DNA from: Embiotoca jacksoni
Lineage: Eukaryota; Chordata; Actinopteri; Embiotocidae
DNA: 64,000 nt
NCBI GenBank assembly: GCA_022577435.1
Contig: JAKOON010000012.1
Span: forward strand, 2,877,001 to 2,941,000
Reading direction: 5' to 3'
Shown here: one piece after another, positions 40,892-51,511 of the stretch
How the letters are laid out: every line of letters starts with the position of its first letter
How positions within the stretch are numbered: position 1 is the first letter of the stretch
Notes under the pieces: model-generated
Told to the model about the DNA's origin: nothing
Seen by the model: only the letters and a program-made list of their open reading frames with translations
The model's database searches: none
Made by a program: the position numbers and the translations under genes

Positions 40892-42366
40892 CATTATAAG
40901 GGAAAAAATGGCCCTTTGACCAAACAATTTCAGTTGAGATCAGTCGACAGCGAGCTTTAGAATTTATGCAGTTTTTAAGACCACCGAAGCCTATATACAG
41001 CGATGTCAAAAGTCATGGCTCTTCAGAGAGCAGCAGTCAATCATTGATACATGCTGGGCCTGCCTGATGGCTGCATATGACGCTCAGTAGTAAACATTAT
41101 TCCATACATCTTACAATTTATGCTTTGTGTTTTTATTGGCTTAAATTATATGCTTTTATTAAATACAGAGGAAGTCAACAGCGGTCACTCAAGGTTACTG
41201 TGCAGTAAAATGTAGCCACACTTCATCTTGTTAGAGTCTAATAAGTTTAATTCAAATGAATGTAGATTTTCTGGGACCACCCACATACCTTGCCAGGAAT
41301 TGTGAATTACAAACTCAGAGTGGGATGTTGATTTGCAGATATGTCATACAAAGAGGCAACTGATTTGGACAGGCCATTTGCAGCTGTTAGAGTACAGGAT
41401 ATGAAATATGCAATTTTGTAACATTCGTCCCACTTTCACTCATCATTTACATCGGGAAGACAAAAAGCTCCATGCTATTAAGATGCTTTCACTCTCTGCC
41501 TTTACTCCGGCTGTTGTAGTGGTATGTAAATGTGGGCCAATGCCATTTTGAGTAATTGTCCTGCATGGCACTCCGCCAAATGTCAAAAACGATTTGCCTC
41601 GTGACAAAAAAAAACGTATTGATCTTCATTCTGATCCTGTCTCTTGGCCGTGCAAAATGTTTCATCGCCTCGCCAGCCTCCAAATGACAATTCCCACATT
41701 GTTCCTCTGTGAGTGATTAGAAAAAGACAAAGGCAGCACAAAACTGGCTTCTTCTCTTTGGCTCTCTCACAGCATACATACAAAAGTAACAAAGGTCTAA
41801 CTGCACAGGGAAAGTCTGACCAACTGAGCTGTTTTTGTAAACTGGGATTATCTTGTCTGATAAATAAAAACTTTACTTATCCCCCTTGTGTAAATTAAAA
41901 CATTTTTAAACTTTGGATGGAGCTGCTTTCTGGCTTCAAATCTGTGTTTTTTTTTGTTGTTTTTTTTGTTTTTTTAATTTAACACACTGTGCTTAAAAAC
42001 TACTCCCAGAAGGCAGGGCAAGGAGCCTGAATTTCGCTGGTGACTCAACATAGTGCCTGTAGAAAATGAAACAGACAAAGCAGAGTCCATAGAGGTCACA
42101 CTAACCCACATTACTCCATTGCATGGTCTCTAAGTGGAGAAGGCATCCTCAGTTTTATGTAATGGCGTGCTATAATGCACCATTCTCCTGTTGCTCACTG
42201 GAAACCCCTGGTTTAAATAAAAACGAAAATTCACACCAGACACGACTGAAACGAACGGTAATGAAAGAGACTGCCCATTACACCACAACAAAAGTGCTGC
42301 CGCCGTAAAAACACAGATGAAGACTCGCGCTGAATAGGGAGCAACTTTCAAGGTTACAATACAAAC

Positions 42367-42382
42367 GTGTGTGTGTGTGTGT
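42367..42382 (+). repeat. (GT)8 tract next to the grik3 splice donor
   Basis: Eight GT units on the plus strand, hence (CA)8 in grik3 pre-mRNA, starting 24 nt inside intron 1. CA repeats at this distance from a donor are known hnRNP L binding elements in other genes. Confidence 0.9.
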
Positions 42383-42405
42383 AGATGTAAATGTGGACAA
42401 CTTAC

Positions 42406-42520
42406 CTATTCGAATAACATGAGGCATCCCGTAAGTGTATTGAATCCAAAAGAGACATACAATCAGCGATGTCCAGTATTCCCAAATCGCATTCCGGGGA
42501 GACTGCCAAGTATTTCGCAT
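42406..42520 (-). CDS. grik3: grik3 first coding exon (kainate glutamate receptor subunit, signal peptide exon)
   Basis: First coding exon of an ionotropic glutamate receptor subunit of the kainate class, a ligand-gated cation channel of the neuronal plasma membrane. It encodes 38 codons plus one base. The start ATG is at 42520, with A at -3. The peptide has a short polar N-terminus with arginines at residues 2 and 9, the segment IWEYWTSLIVCLFWI (residues 12-26) as the hydrophobic core of a signal peptide, and then YGMPHVIRI, where the mature N-terminal domain begins. Human GRIK3 as I remember it has WEYW at the same place, the same MPHVIRIG run, and the same length to the junction; GRIK1 and GRIK2 differ more here (for example HVLRFGG in GRIK2). 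The exon ends at G|GTAAGT, a strong phase-1 donor, which fits a following exon that begins by completing a glycine codon before IFE. All ligand-binding and pore exons lie outside the window. Confidence 0.9.
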
Positions 42521-42546
42521 GGTTGTAAAGTCGCGGGATCCACTTT

Positions 42547-42639
42547 TTAAAATTCCAAAGACGATTTAGAATTGCTCATCAAAACTGAATTCGACGGAGC
42601 ATATATGGATTTTGATGTCTGCAACAAATCTGCGCTCAT
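42547..42639 (-). promoter_or_regulatory. upstream ORF 2 in the grik3 leader (30 codons)
   Basis: On the grik3 sense strand an ATG at 42639 with A at -3 opens a 30-codon frame that ends in TAA at 42549-42547, 26 nt before the main ATG. The peptide begins MSADLLQTSK and resembles nothing I know. If transcription starts upstream of 42656, ribosomes would meet this frame first. It is out of frame with the receptor. Presence in the mRNA is inferred. Confidence 0.5.
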
Positions 42640-42656
42640 TGTACTTGGTGCAACAT
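42636..42656 (-). promoter_or_regulatory. upstream ORF 1 in the grik3 leader (6 codons)
   Basis: A six-codon frame (MLHQVQ, stop TGA) on the grik3 sense strand. Its stop overlaps the start of the next uORF in the tetranucleotide ATGA (42639-42636), a layout known elsewhere to allow termination-reinitiation. Whether it is transcribed depends on the unmapped start site. Confidence 0.45.
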
Positions 42657-42830
42657 TTTCCCAGGGTTTCTTTTTTTTCTGTTTCTCACAAGTCTGAGAG
42701 CGACTCAATCGGGATGAAGCCCCTCAGTCCCTCACAGGCGGATCAGTGAAACACCTGCGAACGCAGGCTGCTACAATTAGCCTGCAGGAGTCTTTGTATC
42801 CCCTCCTGCCGACGATGCTATCTGTCTACT

Positions 42831-42855
42831 GGCAAGTACCACGGCAACAGCCGAG
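42831..42855 (+). promoter_or_regulatory. RE1/NRSF-like motif, non-canonical spacing
   Basis: AGTACCACGG (42835-42844) matches the left part of the REST/NRSF site at nine of ten positions. It is followed by CAACAGCC, so the GGACAGC half is recovered only if two extra bases are allowed. The site lies about 315 bp upstream of the grik3 ATG. REST sites near neuronal receptor promoters are well known, but this match is imperfect and could be chance. Confidence 0.25.
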
Positions 42856-43547
42856 CCGGACTCCTGCACCGCTGTTGAAAAGGAGAACTGCGCCTGCGGA
42901 ACTTTGGGTCGCCTCGAACAATTCTGTCGTCCGAGAGACGAACAAAGAAAAAACGTTACACGATCAGTGCTGTGGAATTACAACACACTTCAGAGATTCA
43001 GAAATGCTTATTGCAGTTTAATCACTCCAGTCCTTCATTCCACTTTTGATCACAGCTCTGAACCCAGTGAAGAAAAACGCGCTCTGCGACGCTCCTCCAG
43101 TTGCGCACGGTGGTGATTCCACGAGGCTGGTTATTTAGGAAAGTCCGAATCCGCTCCAAAGGATCTCTGTTACACAGTGTTCATTTTACAAATCTCCCAG
43201 GTTGAGCTGAATGGAAAGGTAGTGCAGAGAGCTGTGCATATGCGTGCGTCTGACGACCCTCCTTCCACGGTGCCACTAGAGGCACGCGTCGTTACGCATA
43301 GTTGTCAACTGTGTCCAAGAAGTGTTTTATGGAGGTGAGAGGGATCCGAATAACCACCCGGTTCTCTACTTTTCCAAATGTTCTATACACTTGCATTATG
43401 AGCAATTCATTTATTCACAGTTTTATCATGAGATTTGGAGTTTGTTTTATTGTGTTATTGGGAATGTCAGGGATGCTGTTTTCATTATTTTCTGGAACCG
43501 ACATAGAAATTGCATTATATTCCTTTGCTTCGAGCAAAAAAGAAGGA

Positions 43548-43579
43548 CCCCCCCCCCCCCTCTCTCTCTCTCTCTCTCC
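43548..43579 (+). repeat. homopyrimidine tract C13(TC)9
   Basis: Thirteen C followed by nine TC units, 32 bp without a purine, about 1 kb upstream of the grik3 ATG. Such tracts can form triplex DNA. Confidence 0.95.
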
Positions 43580-44101
43580 AATTGTCTTCAGTACTGTAAA
43601 TGGGATGAATTATTTGCATGAGGGAAATAAGTGTCAGCTGAGGGTTGGGCCATTGACAAAGCCGCCTTCTTATCGCTGCTATTTGGGACATTCTGTCTAT
43701 GTCAGAGTACATTAATCCCCTGTAACTGCTTGGTGTCTATATGGCTGCCCATTTTTCATTCCTTACAAAGAGCCGTCAAACATAAGCTGCAGGTTACATA
43801 TACAATCACATAGAGAGAGTGTTACTCATGGCTGTCTCACAACTGGAGGAAGCAAAGTCGACTTCAATGTGTGGAATTATGCTGCAGATGTCAGTAACTG
43901 TATTATATATTTCGTCTATAACAGGCAACTGGGATTAAGTTTAGAAAGATAACGGTGGACAGGTGAAGATGCAATTTTATTTAGATTTTTTTTTTAATGT
44001 TCCCTGGATCATTAATCATATTTTAGATCTAGAAATATACACACATAGATGAATAGATGTTTTATTTCCTGGGAAAATATAATCACATTTGACATAAAGT
44101 C

Positions 44102-44103
<2 letters not shown>

Positions 44104-44139
<36 letters not shown>
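44104..44139. repeat. poly-T tract (36 T)
   Basis: The longest homopolymer in the window. Its length is likely to be polymorphic or uncertain in the assembly. Confidence 0.95.
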
Positions 44140-44142
<3 letters not shown>

Positions 44143-44954
44143 TCTTAAATTCTAATAAGATAAAACCACAAATTGGGTGGGTTTTTTTGTTTTTTTTTTA
44201 CATGAAAGATTTGCAGTTATTAAACATATTTTGAAAAATGCACTACCACATTTTTTTGTGCTTAATACAATGCTGTTGATGAGATAGTGCCGCGGCTCAT
44301 TGGTTTTATTTTTCTGTTTGGAATGGGGGAGATGAATAAACTGTGCATCAGGGGGCATGCAAGCAAGAACAAGCCAGACTGACTGCCACTGCATATTCAT
44401 GTCTCCCAGAGCAGATTTATCGCCTCTTGGCACAATGTAAGGACTATCAACGTGAGTTATGTGGCCCGGCTCTCGCATTATCGAGATTCATTGACTTGCT
44501 GCTCTTTCAAATACAAAATGTACACAGCTCTCGCAAACAAGACATTCTGGGTCTGTGGGTGCCCTCTATAGAGAGATGGCGGTCTGTGCTCTCAATCACC
44601 TGGGCTGATAACTGGAGGGAGTCAGGCCCAGGAGCAGCAGAGAGCCCCACTGTGACATAGAGGAAGTGTGAAACATAAAATGGAGTGTCTCAGTAAATTT
44701 CCTAAATTTTAAATAGTTGTTGAAGCAAAGTGGATTTGGATCGTTTCTGTTTCTCACAGCAGCTGGTATTAAATCTTCATACAGCCATCAGTTTTGTCAC
44801 CCCATCAATGTAAGAAGTGCCATATGTTACAATGCCTACTATCATGAGAAATATTAGAAATACATGCTGACAGTTAGTGAAAAGGTAATAAAGCCAGGAG
44901 GATTATTAGGAAAGGCCAGAGCAGTGTTGGTGTCTCCCACGTTGCACGGGGGGT

Positions 44955-45384
44955 AGTGGTTAAAAAAGTAGTCTGACCCTTTATCGAACTAAAGTACCTA
45001 CAGTATGTAAAAATACTCTATTACTCCAAGAATTACTAAATATACTTATCAAGTTCAACTTGTCTCTTCATTGGACCTGATAACAGCCCATTGAATTCCC
45101 CATGTAAATTAAAAGGAACTTTACTGAAGGTTGGAAACACATAGTTTAATAAACAGCACATACAGTGCATTGTATTTTTTTAAGCTTATCTATAAATAGC
45201 ATGTATGTCAGATAGATACAGTGTAGTTGAGTAGATTAGTATGATTGTTTTCTTTGAAAAGTAGTTGGTAACAACAGAAGAGTAATCCAGCAATTTATAG
45301 TCATGCTTATAGGTAAAGCAACTTCAAATCTTTGTAAGCACAATACACTTCTCAAGTAAATGTACTTAGTTACTTTCTACCACT
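44955..45384. mobile_element. non-autonomous DNA-transposon-like element with inverted ends
   Basis: The left end AGTGGTTAAAAAAGTAGT pairs with the reverse complement of the right end, AGTGGTAGAAAGTAACTAAG. The right part (CAAGTAAATGTACTTAGTTA, 45354-45373) and the left interior (AAAATACTCTATTAC, 45008-45022) match what I remember of a very abundant fish repeat ending in CTTTCCACCACTG. No coding sequence; the ends are fairly clear and the superfamily is uncertain. Confidence 0.6.
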
Positions 45385-48300
45385 GATGAAGTACAAAGCA
45401 AAAATACAACATTTTTATACTCAAATGTATTCACACTGATCCTCCAATTTTAAGCTGTCTTTCATTCCAGCATGACAACATTTATTAAAATACAGTTCAG
45501 AAAACTGCAGTGCCCCATCACTGAGTCTGCACAAAGACGCCTGCACACTTGGGCAAACAGTTTCATACTCTTTGTTTGAATAGATGTGCCTTTGAGATTT
45601 ATAACGACAACAAAAACAAAAGAAAAACATTTTGTTCAGGGTTGTAACGTTTCCTTGCTTATATGATATCTGATGTGGCTGTTAAAGGCCACTGAAGCAA
45701 AAGAAAGAAAGTGTAAAAGTGACACTGAAGAACTCTGAGGTCTGATATAACAACCACTGTTAAAATAACTGCAGTCTCTACTTTGAGTAGCATAAATTTG
45801 AAAGTCGTAAGGTGACACTTTTTAAGCAGGTCACACATCCACATACGACAGCACAGTCAGCTCCATTTTTTCTTTGTGAAATGATTGCTGTTGCATTTAC
45901 AACCGGCCAACGATCAATGCCTCGTCTGGCAAGTTGGTCATAACTAATGGCTCAAGAAACATCGAGTCTCCATTGTAAAACTGGAGACACTGACAAGAGG
46001 TGTACTTATGTGACTACATTGATCAGCACATTCTGTTTATTTATGTAACAATTATTTTAAAAAGATTTTGAGAGAGGAGAAAAGACAATCAATTTCTACA
46101 GCGCCTTTCACTGCTCTGCTCGTACGCCTGTGATTGGCTGGAGAACATGTGCAATCCAAGATGTTAGATTGTTCATAATTATTTGGAAAAAATGCTGCTA
46201 CTTCGATTGAGTCTTACAAATGAATCATGGTGAAACATTTTCACTATTGATTTTGCTTTTCTCCTCAGGAGAAACATAAAGAACTCTGCCACCAGACTGA
46301 ATATAATGGAGAGGATCGAACATCTCCCCTCAACAATGGTCAATGGGAACTCATCTCTAAGTCTAATATTGTTAGAAATTAGATGCCTTTTAGAAGTTTT
46401 TTTTGATGGGATTCACTATTTTCAAGGTGAAGATTCTGCTTTGTTAAAAGCATAGATGATTGTTTCATCAAAAGACCACACAACTTTTCAAACTATGAAG
46501 GAGTTTTATTGATATTTGAAGAAATGATCATGACAAATCAAAAATACGTTTGAAGGCATAAAAGCTTGATGTTTGGGAATGAATATTCCATATTCAGGTT
46601 TTCATTGTGTGCGGAAAGTACACTTGTGTAGTTTACTTCTTCCTTTTGGAAAGGCCTGTATCTATGTAGAATTAAAACATTTCAAAAAGCTTAGTTCAAA
46701 GTACCCGCTGTCTGCCACAGCTCAGAACAGCCTCATGAAAGAGGCTGCAATGTCGTAGAACTGCTGCATGTTTGTGTTGCTATGATGACAGGGTTTGTGG
46801 CAGCCCCATTACATCAGGTCTACAATGCCCATACAGCTTTTGTGGGCAGAACCAGATAATTAAAGGTTGATTTACCCTCCTCAACTGTTCTGGGGCAATA
46901 TAGCTGCTCCGCTGACAGTCTGAACACTTGCCACAGCCTCACGCTCCTATGATTCAAGGCAATGTGCCATGTGCAGACAAGGTTATGAGGAATTGGCACA
47001 ATTCTGCCGTTGATTGCAACGTTTACTGGGGCTCTAGAATGCTCTGGCTTGGAGTTAGAGACTGCTCAAGATGTATGTGCTGCTGCTGACGTATGTGGCG
47101 GTGGTGTGTTGGGGAGAGGGGAGACAATCACAACCCTGATCAGTCATCCAGACAGTCTGTGAGATGGGAAATGACTGCCAGCGGGATTCAGCCACTGGTT
47201 ATAGATGAGAAAGGCACAAAGTAATAATAGATTCCTGACCAACCTGATTTATCAATTGAATTATTAGTGTTATCATCCTTATCATCCCCATCATCTATCT
47301 TCAATAAATACTGAATGCCAACTTAAAACGGCAAAGCAGTTTGTACACATGTGTGTAGAAAAAAACTCAGAGCTCCATGACCTTTAAATCAACACCTCTA
47401 TATTTAGGTGAATAGATCCTTCAGTAAAAATATGATAAATGTCATAGTTACAAAGGTGGTCATTATGTGAGACTGTCGCATCAAAATAAAGATTAAAATA
47501 ATTCTCTTCCAACAACATAACCCAGAGTTGCTCAGTTTTGACGTGAATGGTGCTTGATGTTCAAGGAGGCCTTTAAGGTCAACGAGGCAAACTTGGGAAT
47601 TAAAATCATACTTGAGCTCTTCTGTTGGAAAACCTATAGAGTGCAATCAAGGACTGATTAATTTTTCACAGAACCCCTTGTGATTATACTTGGCCCTCTG
47701 TGCTCTGTATGCATCAATGGTCCTGACCTACACTCAGGCTGTCATCAGAATGCAGTTTCGCATCAGGATGTTGTTTTGTCCCATGCTGAGGTCATATCAT
47801 TTGCATAGTCATGTTTTGTAAATAATGGTTGCTTCGATTTTTTTTTTTCAGTATTTCACCCGACAGCAGCATGCGGCTGTTTAACATGATATTTACATGT
47901 TCTCAGAAACTATGCAATATTTCTACACCATATTTCTGTCTACCTGATTGCAATGTACTCATAGGGCACTTCAAACTAAACACAATCACTGTATCGACTC
48001 AAGCTGCACAGTGTATTCAGCTCAGTCACACAGTTCTGCTATAAAGTCTGCTTTTTCAAAAACGGTCACGTTCCGTTTTTGTAGATGTTGTCATATGTGT
48101 CTAAATTCAATGATGTTTATTACTGAGATCATAGTTAAAGGTAGTGTTGTTGTACTGAATTCTATTCTAATTTTTTGTCCTTTCTATCTCTCAATATAAT
48201 GCAGTCCAATACCACACCACCATTAACCATGACCTCAATGTGTGAACCATAAAGTTTGATTAACATGTGTATGACAGTGTCAAAAAGAGAACATTACAAG

Positions 48301-49629
48301 CATCATTAAAGTACACATTGGGGCAGGACAGTTGATCAAATTACACTTTTCTTTTTTTTCTTTTCTGAAGATAATTAAGTCTGATTTTGAGTCATATTTG
48401 ACACATGGCAATGTGAAAGTACACTTTCATTTCTTTAGAATTTATAGCTGGTAATATTGGTACTAAATTCCAAAAGAAAAAGTTATTTTCTTTATTAAAA
48501 TTTTCATTAAAAATAGATTAATTGACTCAACGAAGGTCAAAATTATTCAAGTGACTGGTCATTTCAGCTGATGCCGGTCTTTGCTGTAATGTAAAAATGT
48601 ATTGGACATGAGTGGGGTATGACTGTAACACTTTCCTGCTTCACCATAATCACTGATTTTTGTTGCTGAGAGGTGGACTGGTAACTGTGCTGATCTTACT
48701 GCACTGTATCAGCTTTAGAAGTTTAGTATATGCTTAAAAACATATGGCTAATTATGGGGTTTTTAATTTAGAGCTACAGAAAGGCCATCAGCATAGCACC
48801 CTTAATGTGTGTTTACTATCTCAAGAGAGTGCTTCAAAGTGAGGCAGAGTAAGAGCCTGGTATCATGACATGCGTTGCAAATGCTCCAGCAGCGAATACC
48901 CATAAGGCTTTGTTTGGGAGGTTATCTGCACACTATACTCAGTTCACTCGAGTAGCCTATCTATCAGTAACGGAAAGGGAGCAGCGGTGACAGCCTCTGT
49001 ACGATTAGACGCTATGTCTGTTAATATTTCGCAGGCAGCTGAACAGGGCCAGCCTTTGTTGTTGTTTACACAGCATTTGCCCATCATTAGGCTTGGCAAG
49101 GCTGGCTGCCTACTCCTTTTATATTAATTAAAATGAATATACAGTAAAGACTGCACGTGTGGCTCCCAGCCAGAATTTTGAAGTAAGACTCAATTAACCT
49201 CAATGACCCTGTCTAACACAAACAATGAGACATTAATTATATGCAGCATCCAACCCAGACAAGCTTAGTGGCTTCAAAACTGCATTATAAATGGTTTGGA
49301 ATGCATTTGCACCTTGTTTTCTTTTGCGTCTGCCAAATCAATGGCCTGTTAAAAATCTGCAGCTACATAAAATAGGTATCATGAAAGTACAGGAGTTTGA
49401 GGTCATGCAAGCTCTGACAATCAGCAGTTTTCATTGATTTAGCATTAATGTTACATGTGACAGACATAGGCTTGTCACATATTTTGAGACAAGAGTGAAC
49501 AGTGTTTCATGTGCGGCATGTTCTCATGTGGCCAGAGAGTCCATCAGATTTGCTGCATCTGATGTCAACTGCCGTTTGCTTGTTTATTGTAACAGGTTGG
49601 CATTGGCAATCATGTCAAACAGGCGTGTG

Positions 49630-49631
<2 letters not shown>
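45385..49631. other. AT-rich intergenic sequence, nothing recognised
   Basis: No exon, RNA gene or nameable repeat. The open frames are short and without domains. A slightly GC-richer stretch lies at 46890-47200. Confidence 0.5.

Positions 49632-49714
<83 letters not shown>
49632..49714 (+). repeat. (GT)n microsatellite, about 41 units
   Basis: Uninterrupted GT dinucleotides, ending in CGCACG. Confidence 0.98.
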
Positions 49715-49717
<3 letters not shown>

Positions 49718-51511
49718 ACGCTGTGCAAATCTAAATCCTAATCTGACTCAGGCAAACTGTGAAAAAAAAAAGTGTCTCACCAATTTGAAACGTGTTTGAA
49801 TTTGTGCACAATACAGTGATCTGCAGACTTTCATGTTATCACATTGGCAGTTATGAGTAATTGCACCCTGGAGCAGTCCCCTACTCCTGGACAACTTTTA
49901 ATTATGTTACAAAGTGCACATGCTCTCCTGCATTAATGTCTCTGCTGGAGTCTTGAGCGATTACATTGCTGTTGTACTACCTTTCCTAAATCATGAAAAC
50001 GTGTTTATTAATCTTCTCAGATAAACTCACATCATGGTATTTGTTGATGTGAGTCAGGGATTTTACTTTGTGTTATGTATGATAAGGAATTTAAAAATAA
50101 TGTGTGGTAAAACTGTGGCATGCTTTCAGAAGCTGAAAGGCAGCAGGGGGGCTGAAGTCTTTCTTTTGAAGAGAGAGAATAGCACAGATAGATTTCTGAC
50201 AACATGAATGAATGAACCCACTGTAACATATTCCTTGGACACCTTGGATCATTTATGTCTTGTATGGCCCATGCTTGCAACATCTCTCCCTGTGGAGATG
50301 AATGTGTGTGTGTGCTGTCCATCATTGTAGCAGCAGATGAGTGTGAAGTGAAGCACATACCAACCAGCAGCATGTCACTCACAGTTTCATGTTGGGCAGG
50401 TCCCTCTTGTCACACTTGAGTCAAGAAACACACTAAGGCGTGATTGCTTCACAAGGAGCTTTGACCAACACATCAAGGTCTAAAACATACAATCTATACC
50501 CTTTTTTTTTTTTCTTTTTTTTTTTAAATGCAGATCAGCAAGCAGAAAGTAACATCGTATTTTTTATTCATTTCTTTTTTTGTTGTACTTAAAAAAAAAA
50601 AACGTAAGCATTAAAACAGTTTTATTATGCAGCCCACATTGTGAAACTTGAAGACACCATATTGTGTTCAATTAAAAATGTTGCAAAAAAAAGCTAAATT
50701 AGTTCAAAATTGTATAATCTACAGACCAGGGTGGTTAACATACAAAAATTTAAAAAAAGTTTAAAAAAAAAAAAAGTGCTGTCTCTTCCCTTCCGATTAT
50801 ATTAATATTTTAAGTGATATGACACCAATTTTCCAAAGAGGATTAAAGAGACCTCAGGGATACCACGATGATAAAATCATGAAGGTGTAGTGAGTTTGAG
50901 ATTCTGATAATAGGTCTAGAAATATGGCACTTCGTGTCACATTTACCACCAAGACATCATTCATAAAAATGTATTAGATATTTAAAAGTTGATGATTACA
51001 AAGTATGCTCTTGTTGCGGTATAAAACATCTATTTAATGCCTGACTGATTATGACAGTATACATTAAGTGCACTGGAATAATGACCACCACACCTACTAG
51101 TAATCACTGAGTGGGTTAAGGGGAAAAAAAAAAAAAACTGTAATGAGCGACGGGGGTCATTTCGAAATGTGCTCTTTCAATCAATGTACACTGCACCGTG
51201 CTGGCTTAATCAAAGATCTTGTACATGGATAATCGCTACAAGTGAACCTTGCCTGGCTGACATTTGCATATATTGAGTTACAGGAGTCAGTCTCAATCAC
51301 TCTATATCAGGTGGATCACTGCATGCGATGTTATCTGTGCAGAGCTGAAAACATCAAAAGCGCTTTTGTCAAATAGTTTTTCACATATCAGTGAGGTTAC
51401 GGTTGACGTTGATTGTGCTTAATGGGGGGCTGAAATGCAATTTATATCTATTACATAACTGCAGTGATTTTGGTAAAGGACACGCAGAAACTATCACTGC
51501 TTTACAGTATA
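49715..51511. other. AT-rich intergenic sequence, nothing recognised
   Basis: T and A runs at 50503-50525, 50591-50602 and 50764-50775. A TCF/LEF-like ATCAAAG (51209-51215) and a POU-type ATTTGCATAT (51262-51271) lie close together just before the Tc1-like element. Confidence 0.45.

Larger units (their letters stand above)
38195..42366. other. intron sequence between the GT array and exon 1, no gene seen
   Basis: Contains a CT tract (38511-38529), poly-A runs at 39774-39801 and 40867-40891, and T-rich runs at 41947-41977. The stretch 39900-40340 is GC-richer with a 91-codon open frame on the minus strand that I cannot identify. Confidence 0.45.
1..42405 (-). other. grik3: grik3 intron 1, 5' part (intron continues beyond the window)
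   Basis: Inferred from the donor at 42405. Reading down the minus strand I see no exon carrying the next expected kainate-receptor segment (GIFEY, then a RNRTLLPNTTLTYD-like motif), so the intron appears to be at least 42.4 kb long. Mammalian GRIK3 also has a very long first intron. The interval holds repeats, microsatellites and enhancer-like AT-rich blocks, listed separately. An unrecognised small nested or antisense gene cannot be excluded by eye. Confidence 0.7.
42521..43310 (-). promoter_or_regulatory. grik3: grik3 5' UTR and promoter-side CpG-enriched region
   Basis: This is the sequence immediately upstream of the grik3 ATG on its coding strand. CpG dinucleotides cluster at roughly 42840-43300, in contrast to the AT-rich surroundings. 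I see no clear TATA box at a position that fixes the start site, so the transcription start and the 5' UTR length are unknown. The segment contains two overlapping upstream ORFs (42547-42656), an RE1-like motif (42831-42855) and a CTCF-like core (43273-43286). The role as promoter is inferred from its position and CpG content. Confidence 0.55.
43311..44954. other. grik3 upstream flank with candidate regulatory blocks
   Basis: The stretch 43585-43740 includes the SOX-like word CATTGACAAAG and GATA-like TTATCGCTG. The stretch 44343-44660 is GC-balanced and open for 105 codons on the plus strand, but no domain is recognised, so I treat it as a possible conserved non-coding block, not a gene. A T36 run lies between them at 44104-44139. 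Confidence 0.4.

Noticed and set aside
39774..40920. Two poly-A tracts followed by similar sequence (ACATTATA, AAATGG, CCTTTGA)
   Set aside because: The similarity is short and gapped and does not extend upstream, so chance is not excluded and I do not call a repeat pair.
1..42405. Further grik3 exons (exon 2 and beyond)
   Set aside because: I looked for the reverse complement of the expected NTTLTYD and IFEY segments and found none. A by-eye search is not proof of absence.
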